Shown: positions 8,571-17,264, numbered from the stretch's first letter. The stretch is 64,000 nucleotides of DNA from Timonella sp031979385 (GCA_031979385.1 DALZEF010000015.1:10392-74391), one strand, 5' to 3'. Program-made: numbers and translations. The notes: a model not told the origin generated them from the letters alone.

Positions 8571-8899
8571 TTCCGGTTATAGGACTAGTTATTGGCATTG
8601 TGGCTGGCTTTCTACTTGAACCCACCGTGCCCGTGTACCTTCAACCGTATCTACCGATTGCTGTTGTCGCTGCCCTCGACGCGCTATTTGGTGGCTTGCG
8701 TGCACTGCTTGACGGAATCTTCGACGACCGCGTCTTCCTCGTTTCATTTCTCTCGAACGTTCTTGTCGCCGGATTCATTGTGTTCCTGGGCGACCAGCTA
8801 GGCGTGGGCAGCCAACTGTCCACTGGAGTTGTGGTGGTACTCGGCATCCGTATCTTCTCGAACGTAGCCGCTATTCGGCGCCACATCTTCAAGGCGTGA
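8567..8899 (+). CDS. sbp: Small basic protein Sbp family (DUF1290), membrane protein
   Basis: The 110-residue protein has three predicted membrane helices: MIPVIGLVIGIVAGFLLEPT, a central segment around VFLVSFLSNVLVAGFIVFLG, and a C-terminal TGVVVVLGIRIFSNVAAI. The family sits between the two DUF881 genes in many actinobacteria (Rv1824 in M. tuberculosis) and near division genes in Bacillus; its function is unknown. The ATG overlaps the upstream DUF881 stop by four bases. Nine bases separate it from the next gene. Identification rests on size, helices and synteny. Confidence 0.9.
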   Translation: MIPVIGLVIGIVAGFLLEPTVPVYLQPYLPIAVVAALDALFGGLRALLDGIFDDRVFLVSFLSNVLVAGFIVFLGDQLGVGSQLSTGVVVVLGIRIFSNVAAIRRHIFKA

Positions 8900-8908
8900 T
8901 GGCCACAG

Positions 8909-10090
8909 ATGTCTAAAGAACAAGAGTCACACGAATCGGAATCCACGGTTCCTGAGCCTGTCGTCGAGCCAATTCCGCAGTTCGACACCGTGCCCTCCCA
9001 CGGGCGACACACCCAGGAACTTGCGGACGCAGCAGACGAGTCCCTGACGGACTCGAGCAGCAGTGGCCGTGCACGACACATCGCCCAAGATGCTTCACCA
9101 GACGATCCGCATTTCGTCCCAGCAGATCCAGCAGCCTCGAACGAGAGACTGGCTGAGCCTGACACTGCCACCACAGATGAACCGCAAGCGAGCCGAGTAA
9201 CTGCTAGACCGGACGACACCGCGCCAGCGGTGGCAGACCAAGATGAGGACCACGAAGTTGAGGAAACCCTCTCAACCCCGGTGCTCGTCGACAATGACGA
9301 ACTGCCAGACGCGCCACCACCCGCAGACGAACGTGTCGGTCCAGCCCTCGCCGAGCCACGCCAGCGTGCGCTGACTCCAAAGCGACGACTGCTGATTGCA
9401 ATGACGCCCCGCCTGACACGTGCCCAGGTCCTGACCGCATTGTTACTTGGACTGCTCGGGTTTGCGATCGTCGTTCAGTTGCAACTGTCCCAGAAGGACG
9501 AACTGGCAGGGTTGCGTCAATCGGAACTCATTAACCTTCTTGACGAGGTCACACGGCGAACAGACGTGCTCGAAACTGAGGAACGACGCCTGACCGACCT
9601 CGTGAACGAACTCCAAAGTGGACGTAACTCTCAGGAAACCGCTCAACGAGCCGCGGAACAAAATGCCGAGGTACAGGGAATTCTCTCGGGACGACTCCCT
9701 GCGGTAGGCCCGGGTGTGCGCATCACAATCCACGAGGGCGACATGCCAGTGCGCTCCCAAGTGCTCTTCAACGTACTCGAGGAACTGCGCAACGCTGGAG
9801 CAGAAGCCATCGAAGTCAATGGTGTACGCCTGATCGCCTCCAGTTACTTCTCCGAGGACGGCGATCTGGTCCAAGTTGATGGTATTCCCATCACCTCCCC
9901 ATTCGTCTGGGTGGCCATCGGAGATCCTGACACGATTCAACCCGCTCTCGAAATCCCCGGCGGGGCAATGCCTCAAGTACGTTCCGCCGACGCCACCGCA
10001 GAGGTTGAGCGGCTTGATGAAGCTGAAGTCTCTGCCACGACAGAGCCAAGCGAACCACGCTTCGCGCGCCCGGATACCAGCGACCAGTAG
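8909..10090 (+). CDS. DUF881 membrane-anchored protein with long acidic cytoplasmic tail
   Basis: The 393-residue paralogue of the gene two positions upstream differs by a roughly 165-residue N-terminal tail rich in Asp, Glu, Pro, Thr and Ala that looks disordered. A basic stretch and one helix follow at about 172-192 (RAQVLTALLLGLLGFAIVVQ), then a short coiled coil (KDELAGLRQSELINLLDEV and onward) and the outer DUF881 domain with GPGVRITIHEG and GAEAIEVNGVRLIASSYF. The acidic tail may bind a partner in the cytoplasm, which is inference. It is the third gene of the pgsA operon and ends 140 bases before garA. Confidence 0.88.
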   Translation: MSKEQESHESESTVPEPVVEPIPQFDTVPSHGRHTQELADAADESLTDSSSSGRARHIAQDASPDDPHFVPADPAASNERLAEPDTATTDEPQASRVTARPDDTAPAVADQDEDHEVEETLSTPVLVDNDELPDAPPPADERVGPALAEPRQRALTPKRRLLIAMTPRLTRAQVLTALLLGLLGFAIVVQLQLSQKDELAGLRQSELINLLDEVTRRTDVLETEERRLTDLVNELQSGRNSQETAQRAAEQNAEVQGILSGRLPAVGPGVRITIHEGDMPVRSQVLFNVLEELRNAGAEAIEVNGVRLIASSYFSEDGDLVQVDGIPITSPFVWVAIGDPDTIQPALEIPGGAMPQVRSADATAEVERLDEAEVSATTEPSEPRFARPDTSDQ

Positions 10091-10230
10091 GGCAAACTAC
10101 CCACGCATATGTGACATTTTGGGTCCATAATCAGTATGCTAGGTTGTCAGTAATCCCAGCACTGCGCACTGCGTTCACCCGGGACGACAAATGCAGCGAT
10201 AAACTGGCATTGAAACCTGTGGAGGTCATC

Positions 10231-10695
10231 ATGAATGAAAACTTTGGCGACGCTAAGGTACCCGAAAACGCGGACAAGTTGACCGAGACCACGCTCACAT
10301 TTGCTTCGCTCGCAGCACTCGACGAAGCCTACAATGTAGCAGCAGCCAGTCCTGAAGTCCGCGACGCAGTCAAGGCACTGCCACTTGGCTCCGCGCTGCT
10401 CGTTGTGCGACTCGGTTCAGGGGAGGGGGAACGCTTCCTCCTTGACGCAGAGCGCATCGTCGCAGGCCGCTCCGAGCACGCCGATGTATTCCTCAACGAT
10501 GTCACAGTGTCCCGCAAGCACGCCGAGTTTGCCCGCGTTGGCAACGACTACGAGGTGCGCGACCTCGGTTCGCTGAACGGCACGTACATCAACCGTGACC
10601 GGATCGACAGTTACGTCCTCAAGCCGGGTGATGAGATCCAAATCGGCAAGTACCGGATGATCTACTACCAGAGCCCACAGGCACGTCTTTCCTGA
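10231..10695 (+). CDS. garA: FHA-domain regulator GarA/OdhI type
   Basis: The 154-residue cytoplasmic switch protein controls the 2-oxoglutarate branch point (2-oxoglutarate dehydrogenase, glutamate dehydrogenase) in mycobacteria and corynebacteria. The N-terminal ETTL (residues about 18-21, in DKLTETTLTF) matches the threonine motif phosphorylated by Pkn kinases, which then folds back on the FHA domain. The FHA domain (about 70-145) shows GRSEHADVFL, VSRKHAEF and NGTYINRD with the phosphothreonine-binding Arg, Ser, His and Asn. The ATG at 10231 has an ideal GGAGGT five bases upstream. Synteny with garA and ftsR in M. tuberculosis supports it. Confidence 0.95.
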   Translation: MNENFGDAKVPENADKLTETTLTFASLAALDEAYNVAAASPEVRDAVKALPLGSALLVVRLGSGEGERFLLDAERIVAGRSEHADVFLNDVTVSRKHAEFARVGNDYEVRDLGSLNGTYINRDRIDSYVLKPGDEIQIGKYRMIYYQSPQARLS

Positions 10696-10710
10696 CACGG
10701 ACCCACACGA

Positions 10711-11508
10711 GTGAATCAACCCGTACGACACACTCCACGTTCTGATGGAAGCTCATCAGGACCGAGTTCGCAGGAACGCCCTCGGTCACCTTGGCCGCAG
10801 GGTGTTTCTCGTGTGCCCACCATGCGGATCTCCGATGTGCTCTCCGCACTCAAGACCGAGTTCCCGGCAATTACCCACTCAAAGCTCCGGTTCCTTGAGG
10901 AGCAGGGATTCATCCACCCCGTACGAACCAATTCGGGGTACCGTCAATACTGCGCTGCCGACCTTGAACGCCTACGCTATGTACTGACTGAGCAGCGTGA
11001 TCGCTATCTTCCGCTCAAGGTCATCAAAACCCAACTTGATGATCTGGACAATGGCGCCTTGGAAAGTGACACCCCTTTTGGACCACGCGTCGCTACTCAG
11101 GATGGGTTCACACCCGCACAGGCGATGTTGCGTCACCTGTCTGATATCGCCTCAGCCGCAAATGTTGAGTCGAAGTTCGTTGAAGAACTCTATGAGGCAG
11201 GAATCATACGCGAACACATAGCGGCGAATACTGACGCGGACCGCGTCGCGTTCGCAGAACACGATGTTGAAATCGTACGTTTGGCCTGCGCTCTAGGCGA
11301 GTTTGGTATCGATTGGCGGCACTTGCGATCAATGCGGGCCGGTGCTGACCGTGCCGTGGCGCTCGTGGATCAATCCGTGGCTCATCTCGCAGGGAGGTCC
11401 AGTTCAAGCTCACGCGCCCAAGCAGCCAACGCACGTACGGAACTGGCGGAACTGCTTGCGCGGCTGCACACAGTATGGCTGCGGGACGGCATCGCCGAAC
11501 TGAACTGA
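10711..11508 (+). CDS. ftsR: MerR-family regulator, FtsR (Rv1828) type
   Basis: The 265-residue DNA-binding protein has an N-terminal disordered tail of about 37 residues, a MerR winged helix-turn-helix (about 38-105, MRISDVLSALKTEFPAITH, SKLRFLEEQGFI, NSGYRQY) and a C-terminal effector or dimer region. In Corynebacterium the orthologue activates ftsZ. It directly follows garA, as in mycobacteria. The GTG at 10711 has a weak ribosome-binding site; an internal start near the ATG of MRISDV (10822) is possible and would give a product without the tail. Confidence 0.88.
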   Translation: MNQPVRHTPRSDGSSSGPSSQERPRSPWPQGVSRVPTMRISDVLSALKTEFPAITHSKLRFLEEQGFIHPVRTNSGYRQYCAADLERLRYVLTEQRDRYLPLKVIKTQLDDLDNGALESDTPFGPRVATQDGFTPAQAMLRHLSDIASAANVESKFVEELYEAGIIREHIAANTDADRVAFAEHDVEIVRLACALGEFGIDWRHLRSMRAGADRAVALVDQSVAHLAGRSSSSSRAQAANARTELAELLARLHTVWLRDGIAELN

Positions 11509-11727
11509 AACTTTAGGCTTCCTCAAGAGTTTCACCCGGCGGTGTAATGGGGAGAACTACCGATTTTGGTGCGACACGCACTCAAAAACCTCCCAGGGTC
11601 GTTGACCATAGGGGTCTTGAGTTCTAGCGTATCTAAAAGAAGCAGTTGCGCCACCAGCCCTTGCAGCCCCAACTGCAAGGAGCTGCTTTCAGCCACAATA
11701 GGCAACCAACCCCAAGCGGAGGAATCC

Positions 11728-12312
11728 ATGAGCGATCGCACACCAAGTGATGCGCGATTTGTAGCACCTTTGCGTTCCCAAGGAACCCTCTTTGGCGACG
11801 GCATCGAGGACCAGGATTCCCAGACTGGATACCGCGGACCCACCGCATGCCGCGCAGCAGGTATCACCTACCGTCAACTTGACTACTGGGCACGTACTGG
11901 GCTGGTCGCACCAACCATTCGACCAGCCACCGGATCAGGAACGCACCGTCTCTACAGCTTCCGTGACATCCTCGTGCTCAAGGTTGTTAAACGCCTGCTC
12001 GACACGGGCGTGTCACTGCAGCAGATCCGAACCGCCGTGGAGGCACTGCGCGAACGAGGTATTTCCGATCTCGCACAGATCACCCTTATGAGCGACGGCG
12101 CCTCAGTATACGAGTGCACCTCCACTGATGAGGTCATTGACCTAGTACAGGGCGGACAAGGTGTGTTCGGTATAGCTGTTGGCCGCGTCTGGCGCGAAGT
12201 GGAAGGCACACTGGCCACCCTTCCAGCCGAACGAATCGACGCACTCGAAGAAGTACCGGCCGCACCGGAGGACGAACTGGCTCGGCGACGTCGCGCCCGC
12301 AACGCAGGCTGA
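11728..12312 (+). CDS. MerR-family regulator, Rv1830 type
   Basis: The 194-residue protein has an N-terminal MerR DNA-binding domain (about 35-105: YRGPTACRAAGITYRQLDYW, ARTGLVAPTIRPATGSGTHR, LYSFRDILVLKVVKRLLDTG) and an effector-like domain (about 110-175). It is the second MerR protein of the garA block; its target is unknown. The ATG at 11728 is preceded by AGCGGAGGAATCC, which fixes the start over the longer open frame. The 219-base gap upstream (11509-11727) contains a short hairpin with nested stems around 11640-11690. In M. tuberculosis a bifunctional-nuclease gene lies between the two MerR genes; here it is absent. Confidence 0.9.
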   Translation: MSDRTPSDARFVAPLRSQGTLFGDGIEDQDSQTGYRGPTACRAAGITYRQLDYWARTGLVAPTIRPATGSGTHRLYSFRDILVLKVVKRLLDTGVSLQQIRTAVEALRERGISDLAQITLMSDGASVYECTSTDEVIDLVQGGQGVFGIAVGRVWREVEGTLATLPAERIDALEEVPAAPEDELARRRRARNAG

Positions 12313-12362
12313 CATTAACTGCTTCAGGGTCGTGGGCAGGGGAGCAGCGTTCCCAATGCTCT

Positions 12363-12419
12363 GAACTTACAGTTGTGGGGGCGGAACCAATCTGGTTCCG
12401 CCCCCACAACTGTAAGTTC
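12363..12419. terminator. 27-bp perfect hairpin between convergent merR and ParA-like genes
   Basis: Arms 12363-12389 and 12393-12419 (beginning GAACTTACAGTTGTGGGGGC) are perfect complements around a three-base ATC loop. It is flanked by convergent genes, so termination of both is the simplest role. The stem is much longer than usual and has no long T run. Confidence 0.75.
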
Positions 12420-12439
12420 GTCTATCGGTGCACACCGCA

Positions 12440-13526
12440 TTATTGTTTTCGTTCAGGGTCCAACTCTGGCTGAAACTCCACAAATTCGTCACTGCCACCA
12501 AACGGCACATTGCCGACCGGAGCCTGCGCCACCGGAATATCATCCACAACCGGGAAGTCACCGATTGCTTCAGCCGTTGACTCGGGAACGGAACTATCCT
12601 CAACGACCGTTGGCTCTGACACCACGGAGTCGTCATCATTTGACGAGCTGTTCTGTTCTTGAACGGCCTGCTGTCCCTCTTCGAAGGCACGCTTTAGCTC
12701 TTCGCCTTCAGCCTCCTCTTGAACGATCTCGTGATCACGAGCAATCGAACGCATCGCGCGTGCGAGAACCGCATCGAATCGATCTGCGAGATCACGGGCA
12801 GCACGGCTCGGCCAAGCATGGATAGGGGAGCCGGCCCCCTGCGCCTGCTGCAAAGCGGAGCGCTCCNNNNNNNNNNGAGCGCTCCGGAATGTAGGTCGAC
12901 AGGATCAACGGCCCAAACATACCCGTCAGTTCCTCTTGCCGGTAAGCCTGCTCCGAAGAACGCGTACGAACACGGTTGACCAACACCCCAAGAGGTTTGA
13001 GTTGGGGGGCAGATTCGCTCTTGATCTGGTCAATGGCTTGGAATGCGCGAGCTGCTGCCGTGACAGAGAACAGTCCAAGTTCGGTGACGACCAGCGCACG
13101 GTCACACGAGGTAAGCCCTTGCCGTGTTAACCCGCCCAACGAGGGCGGGCAATCAATCAAGATGACATCGTATCGGTCCTCCAAGAACTCCAGCGCGTGC
13201 TTGAGCCTGGTAAGACGGTGCGAGTACGACGGTCCATCATGGCGGGCAGACTCGTTAGACCCCACAAGTACGTGTAGAAGTTCCGAATTCCACGGAGATG
13301 ACGCGATCGCAGACTCGACAACGAAGGATGAAGGATTATCCAAGACCGCAGCCACATCGTTGTCTGCCGCGCCAGATACCCCCAAAGCCAAGGTCGTGTC
13401 CGCTTGCGGGTCAAGGTCCACAACGAGGGTACGCATTCCAGCGTAAATCGCCGCTGACGCTAAACCGAGCGTTACGGATGTCTTACCAACGCCACCTTTG
13501 AGACTGCAGATACCTAGAATCGCCAC
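12440..13526 (-). CDS. ParA/MinD-like ATPase, interrupted only by an assembly gap
   Basis: The N-terminal portion (13526 down to 12877) shows the deviant Walker A KGGVGKTS, Walker A' region VDLDPQADTT and Walker B VILIDCPPSLGGLT. The C-terminal portion (12866 down to 12440) continues LQQAQGAGSPIHAWPS and ends in a roughly 80-residue acidic tail. Ten Ns separate them and GAGCGCTCC is duplicated on both sides. Merging the duplicate and removing the Ns restores one frame (IPERSALQQAQGAGS) and a 355-residue protein. The family positions DNA or protein complexes on the nucleoid or pole. There is no ParB gene beside it, so it is probably an orphan cargo-positioning ATPase. It is monocistronic and convergent to the merR gene. 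Confidence 0.88.
12867..12876. other. Assembly gap (10 N) at a palindromic GGAGCGCTCC overlap
   Basis: Ten Ns are flanked by GGAGCGCTCC on the left and GAGCGCTCC on the right. This looks like two contigs joined without merging a 9-bp overlap; the coding frame is restored when they are merged. Confidence 0.95.
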
Positions 13527-13630
13527 ACATCATACTTTAGCGGTATATTCACAGAACTTTTCACATATACGCCCATTTCGCGGCATCGAATTGCCCGAAT
13601 TGTCGAGTATGAAAGAAGATCTCACCCTGA

Positions 13631-14884
13631 TTACAGTAGCGGTGACAAGGGAGCGAGGAGCACCTCGCCCACCTTATTGAGCAGGGGGCGATTCTCCCAT
13701 TCGTCGAGGTCAAGGCGCCGACAGTTGCTCAGGTCAGACTCGAATACCCGTTCCATCGTGGCAGCGAGATCGGTGTCGTAGATGGACAGGTTGATCTCGT
13801 AGTTTCCCTGGAGTGAAAGGCGGTCGATATTGGCCGTGCCAATCGTGGTCCACACCCCATCAACAGTGCAGGTCTTGGCGTGCACCATCGCGTTCTTGAA
13901 CAGCCAGATGGTGATTCCACCGCGCAGCATCTTGGAGTACTGTCCGCGTGAAAGCCAGTCGGTCAGCACGTGATTGGATGCCTCAGGAACGATGATGCGG
14001 ACATCCACGCCACGAGCTGCCGCGGCAAGTAGCTCATCCAGGAACACAGCATCAGGAATGAAGTAGGCCTGCGTGAGGTAAATGTGGTGGCTTGCGCGAC
14101 GGAACGCCTCCAGATAGATGTTGCGTACCGGATAGACCTGACGGATCGGAGCATTGGCTGCGGCCTGGATGCGGGGGAGCCAATCTGGTGTGTGCACCGG
14201 CTCAATGTGGGGCAGACGGCCCTTACGATTGTGATTCCAGAAGTTCACGAATGCACTCACCAGTTCCCACACCCCAGGACCTGTTACACGCATGTGCGTG
14301 TCGCGCCACTGAGTTGCATACGTGGAACCGATGTTGAATCCGCCAACAAATCCGACTTCCTCATCCACCACGAGAATCTTGCGGTGGTCGCGTCCCGTGT
14401 ACTTCAGGTCCAATGTCAGGACCTGAGGACGAAACAGGGGATAGGCAAGCACGTGGATCCCCTCGGGGAAGTCGAAGAACGACTTCTGCACCACTAGGTT
14501 CGCGAAAGAATCGTAAATCAGATAGACATCCACACCACGGTGATAGGCGTCGATCACAGCGTCCTTGAACCGCCGGCCGTACTCATCGCCCTTCCAGATG
14601 TAACTTTCAAGATAGACCGAGGACTTGGCGTTATTGATCGCTTCGAGCATGTCCTTGAACACGTCCTCGCCGTACGTGTACACAGTGGTACTCGTATTGC
14701 CGATCTCCACATGTTGAGGTTCAAGGTGAGGGAACTTCGTCTTACGCTGAATATTGCGCTTTTGATAGTGGTCGACGGCGACCACGGTCGCAGCGGCACT
14801 CAACGTGGTGGCGGCCCCGAGGAATACTGACCTGGTGAACAGTTTCTTGACGTCTTTGTAGGCGCGGGATACGAGTTCATTCAC
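13631..14884 (-). CDS. Phospholipase D-type cardiolipin synthase-like protein
   Basis: The 417-residue protein has one N-terminal helix (about 15-35, FLGAATTLSAAATVVAV) and two HKD catalytic repeats: HRKILVVDEEVGFVGGFN (about 200) and HAKTCTVDGVWTTIGTANID (about 340). Two such domains in one chain are typical of bacterial cardiolipin synthases, which condense phosphatidylglycerol, though other phosphatidyltransferase roles cannot be excluded. I chose GTG 14884 (VNELVSRAYKDV) because the longer frame upstream has no family similarity and overlaps another small open frame. A candidate small membrane-protein gene lies 33 bases upstream and may be co-transcribed. Confidence 0.88.
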   Translation of the reverse strand: MNELVSRAYKDVKKLFTRSVFLGAATTLSAAATVVAVDHYQKRNIQRKTKFPHLEPQHVEIGNTSTTVYTYGEDVFKDMLEAINNAKSSVYLESYIWKGDEYGRRFKDAVIDAYHRGVDVYLIYDSFANLVVQKSFFDFPEGIHVLAYPLFRPQVLTLDLKYTGRDHRKILVVDEEVGFVGGFNIGSTYATQWRDTHMRVTGPGVWELVSAFVNFWNHNRKGRLPHIEPVHTPDWLPRIQAAANAPIRQVYPVRNIYLEAFRRASHHIYLTQAYFIPDAVFLDELLAAAARGVDVRIIVPEASNHVLTDWLSRGQYSKMLRGGITIWLFKNAMVHAKTCTVDGVWTTIGTANIDRLSLQGNYEINLSIYDTDLAATMERVFESDLSNCRRLDLDEWENRPLLNKVGEVLLAPLSPLL

Positions 14885-14916
14885 AGGCCCCAGCCTATGT
14901 GTAACCGCGTGATCTT

Positions 14917-15087
14917 TCACGCAGGGAGAGCAGGAGTCTCGGGTGTAGTTTCGTTCGCCCGGCGGGCCAAGCGTTCGCTTATCTCGCGATTGGTCGTGTA
15001 CACATGGACGCAACTCAACCCGGCGGCCACTGACAGCAGCAACAGAGCAAGCACCTTCCAGTGCCACACCACGGAATAGTGCTCCAT
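14917..15087 (-). CDS. Possible 56-residue single-pass membrane protein
   Basis: The short frame reads MEHYSVVWHWKVLALLLLSV then AAGLSCVHVYTTNREISERLA and ends ETTPETPALPA. It has one clear membrane helix (about 8-30), a charged amphipathic stretch and a Pro/Thr tail. It lies 33 bases upstream of the phospholipase-D-type gene on the same strand. No strong ribosome-binding site is visible before the ATG, which lowers confidence. I do not recognise a family. Confidence 0.4.
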   Translation of the reverse strand: MEHYSVVWHWKVLALLLLSVAAGLSCVHVYTTNREISERLARRANETTPETPALPA

Positions 15088-15706
15088 GAGTTAATGCCCG
15101 AAGCTTGCGAGGCCCTCAGCGATCGGGAAGCCACTGCTTTGATTGGTGTCCCATGTTTTCGCCGGAACAGTCGCGGGTGAATCCTCGGCTAGCTGGGGAA
15201 AATTTTCTACAAGTAGCCCGTGCCATGCGGAGAAAGCGGTTCTGACTGGAGGATGCATCCGGTCGCAGGGAAGTGGGGTGAAGCGCGGATATAAGGCTCA
15301 ATCTGATCTTATTTTGTCATAACGTACATTATCGGATATCGTGATAAACAGCGAGAACCTGCCTTTTTGCGGTGAATCACTGTGCGAGCACGATCTTGAG
15401 GCGTTATGAGTTAGCGCTTGCTTCACTGCCGACCAACCCTGAATACAGTCACCCAACCGACTTTGCGCGCGGCTTGTGGGTTTCCTCGCCAATCTCTGGT
15501 TCCAACTGCCACGGAATGCCCGAGAAAACCGCAGAACGATCCATGCAATCCAACTCCAGCCATGCGTGAATACACGCTGAGTATGGTCAAGCGCCAGACG
15601 CATACCGGAACGTTGATATGCGTACTGGAGCGTTAGATTCGTAACTAAGCCACATCCAGCAGGGATTCTCAGCCCGTGAGGCCTCGTTATCTAGTAGAAT
15701 CCAGTG
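15088..15706. other. Intergenic region with no convincing gene
   Basis: This roughly 620-base gap between divergent units contains only short frames without domains or good ribosome-binding sites. It includes an AT-rich patch at 15300-15350, likely promoter space for the minus-strand genes. Confidence 0.6.
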
Positions 15707-15732
15707 GGAACAAACGCGCCCTGAAGCGTGTT
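15707..15732 (+). promoter_or_regulatory. SigR/SigH-type promoter candidate for rbpA
   Basis: GGAAC at 15707-15711 and GTT at 15730-15732 are separated by exactly 18 bases. This fits the GGAAT/C-N18-19-GTT pattern of redox/heat ECF sigma factors of the SigR/SigH group. It lies about 88 bases before the rbpA start. Streptomyces rbpA is known to be under SigR control; function here is inferred. Confidence 0.45.
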
Positions 15733-15819
15733 TGTACAAAGACTTCCGGCGGTTCGGCTGCCGGATCGATTCATCAGATCGAGTTCCACGGCGCGACCAT
15801 GGAACATTTGGAGGCATAC

Positions 15820-16173
15820 ATGGCAGATCGTTCCCTTCGCGGAATGAGCATCGGCTCGAAGAGCATGGAAACCGACGAGAACGTCGACTTCGCTCCACGC
15901 CTCGAGACCCGCTACCAGTGCCCAAACGGCCACACCATCATCTTGCCGTTCTCCACCGAGGCTGAGGTTCCAGTTGTCTGGGAATGCCGCTGCGGTGAAG
16001 AAGCACTGCTGCAGGACGCCGAGAAACCTGAAGAGGTTCCCGGAAAGGCCGTACGTACACACTGGGACATGCTTCTAGAGCGCCGCACGGTCAAGGAACT
16101 TCAAGAACTTCTCGACGAGCGTCTTGAGCTGCTGCGTTCGGGCCGCCTACGCCGTGGGTCGGGTTCATTCTGA
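15820..16173 (+). CDS. rbpA: RNA polymerase-binding protein RbpA
   Basis: The 117-residue actinobacterial protein binds RNA polymerase and the principal sigma factor and stabilises the open complex. The N-terminal segment MADRSLRGMSIGSKSMETD is the RbpA core-proximal tail. The central domain (about 28-75) contains YQCPNGH and WECRCGEEAL. The C-terminal sigma-interacting helix (about 85-112, WDMLLERRTVKELQELLDER) is complete. The ATG at 15820 follows TTGGAGGCATAC. It is monocistronic, followed by a strong terminator. Confidence 0.97.
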   Translation: MADRSLRGMSIGSKSMETDENVDFAPRLETRYQCPNGHTIILPFSTEAEVPVVWECRCGEEALLQDAEKPEEVPGKAVRTHWDMLLERRTVKELQELLDERLELLRSGRLRRGSGSF

Positions 16174-16291
16174 TTCGTTCACGCCAAGGCACTGACGTGG
16201 GGTGACTCCCCTGCATAGATGGCCTGGACGTAAATGCTGTTCAGTACAACTGTTGTGTACATGTTTGGACAGCGACCACGTTGAACATCTG

Positions 16292-16341
16292 GTGCGGGTG
16301 GCTGACAGTGAGTAATGCACTGTCAGCCACCCGCACTTTTT
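16292..16341 (+). terminator. Rho-independent terminator after rbpA
   Basis: A perfect 19-bp stem (GTGCGGGTGGCTGACAGTG and complement) closes a seven-base loop and is followed by TTTTT. It lies about 120 bases downstream of the rbpA stop. Confidence 0.92.
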
Positions 16342-16406
16342 GTTTGCATGCATATATGGGGTTGGCGCTTCATCACGTGCACCGGACCAATTCTTGCGGG
16401 AGATCT

Positions 16407-16473
16407 CGATGGGCTGTTTTTGTTCCGGGTGCATGGTGTTTGGATGTGCACTCGGACGAATTTTGTCCCATCG
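16407..16473. repeat. 67-bp imperfect palindrome, dispersed element copy 2
   Basis: The left arm begins CGATGGGCTGTTTTTGTTCC and the right arm on the minus strand begins CGATGGGACAAAATTCGTCC; both continue to GTGCA near the centre. The ends match the palindrome at 3170-3235 and the single arm at 37892. It lies just downstream of the mannosyltransferase gene on the minus strand. Confidence 0.72.
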
Positions 16474-16494
16474 GTTGGCGTGCGCACTCTTGGG

Positions 16495-17253
16495 TTAGCG
16501 GCGGAAGATCTGAGTGAGTTGGCGGCTACGCTTCTGGAAACCCCACACCGTGACGCGGCCAAGAGCCTCTTTGACGATGGATCCGCTCATCTTGGAAACA
16601 CCGTGAACCCGCTCAACAAAGGTGATGGGAACTTCTGCCACCACTCCCCCTGCCTCGATCACGTTTCGTGACATGTCCACCTGGAAGCAGTATCCGTGAG
16701 AGGCGACGTTCCCCAGATCGAGCGCTTGAAGCATCCGGGAACGAAATGCACGGAACCCAGCGGTCGCATCATTGATACCGAGACCGAGCATGACCTTGAC
16801 GTAAATGTTTCCGCCACGGGATAGAAACTCACGGTGCTTTGGCCAATTCTCGACTGACCCTCCCGGAACCCAACGTGAGCCGATTGCGAGATCGACCGAC
16901 TCGTCGTCAAGTGCCGCGAGTAACCGCGGAAAATCCTGTGGACGGTGTGAACCATCAGCATCCATCTCACAAATGACGTCGTACCCGCGGGTTAAGGCCC
17001 AGTCGAACCCAGCAAGATACGCGGCGCCGAGGCCGTCCTTTGCGGTCCTGTGCAACACGTGTACTCGCTCATCGGAAGCAGACAGTTGATCGGCCCACTC
17101 CCCTGTGCCGTCAGGGCTGTTGTCGTCCACGACCAGCAACTCTACATCTGGGGCTGACTCAAAAAGACCCTTCACCGTGATGGGTAACGATTCGCGTTCG
17201 TTGTACGTGGGAATGACCACGAGCACGCGCCCAAGTGGGTGGGACGACGACAT
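16495..17253 (-). CDS. ppm1: Polyprenol monophosphomannose synthase (Ppm1 catalytic domain type)
   Basis: The 252-residue GT2-family enzyme transfers mannose from GDP-mannose to polyprenyl phosphate on the inner membrane face, giving the mannosyl donor for lipoglycans and protein O-mannosylation. Signatures are VVIPTYNERESL, VDDNSPDGTGEWAD and the catalytic EMDADGSHRPQD (DAD). The C-terminus lacks membrane helices, as in the stand-alone actinobacterial synthase. It starts 12 bases after lnt on the same strand. In corynebacteria the two genes are also adjacent and in mycobacteria they are fused, so a membrane complex with Lnt is likely. Confidence 0.93.
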   Translation of the reverse strand: MSSSHPLGRVLVVIPTYNERESLPITVKGLFESAPDVELLVVDDNSPDGTGEWADQLSASDERVHVLHRTAKDGLGAAYLAGFDWALTRGYDVICEMDADGSHRPQDFPRLLAALDDESVDLAIGSRWVPGGSVENWPKHREFLSRGGNIYVKVMLGLGINDATAGFRAFRSRMLQALDLGNVASHGYCFQVDMSRNVIEAGGVVAEVPITFVERVHGVSKMSGSIVKEALGRVTVWGFQKRSRQLTQIFRR

Positions 17254-17264
17254 TGTGCCTCCGC

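Noticed and set aside
15298..15603. 101-residue minus-strand open frame in the rbpA upstream gap
   Set aside because: No ribosome-binding site, no domain, atypical composition; it lies in likely promoter DNA.
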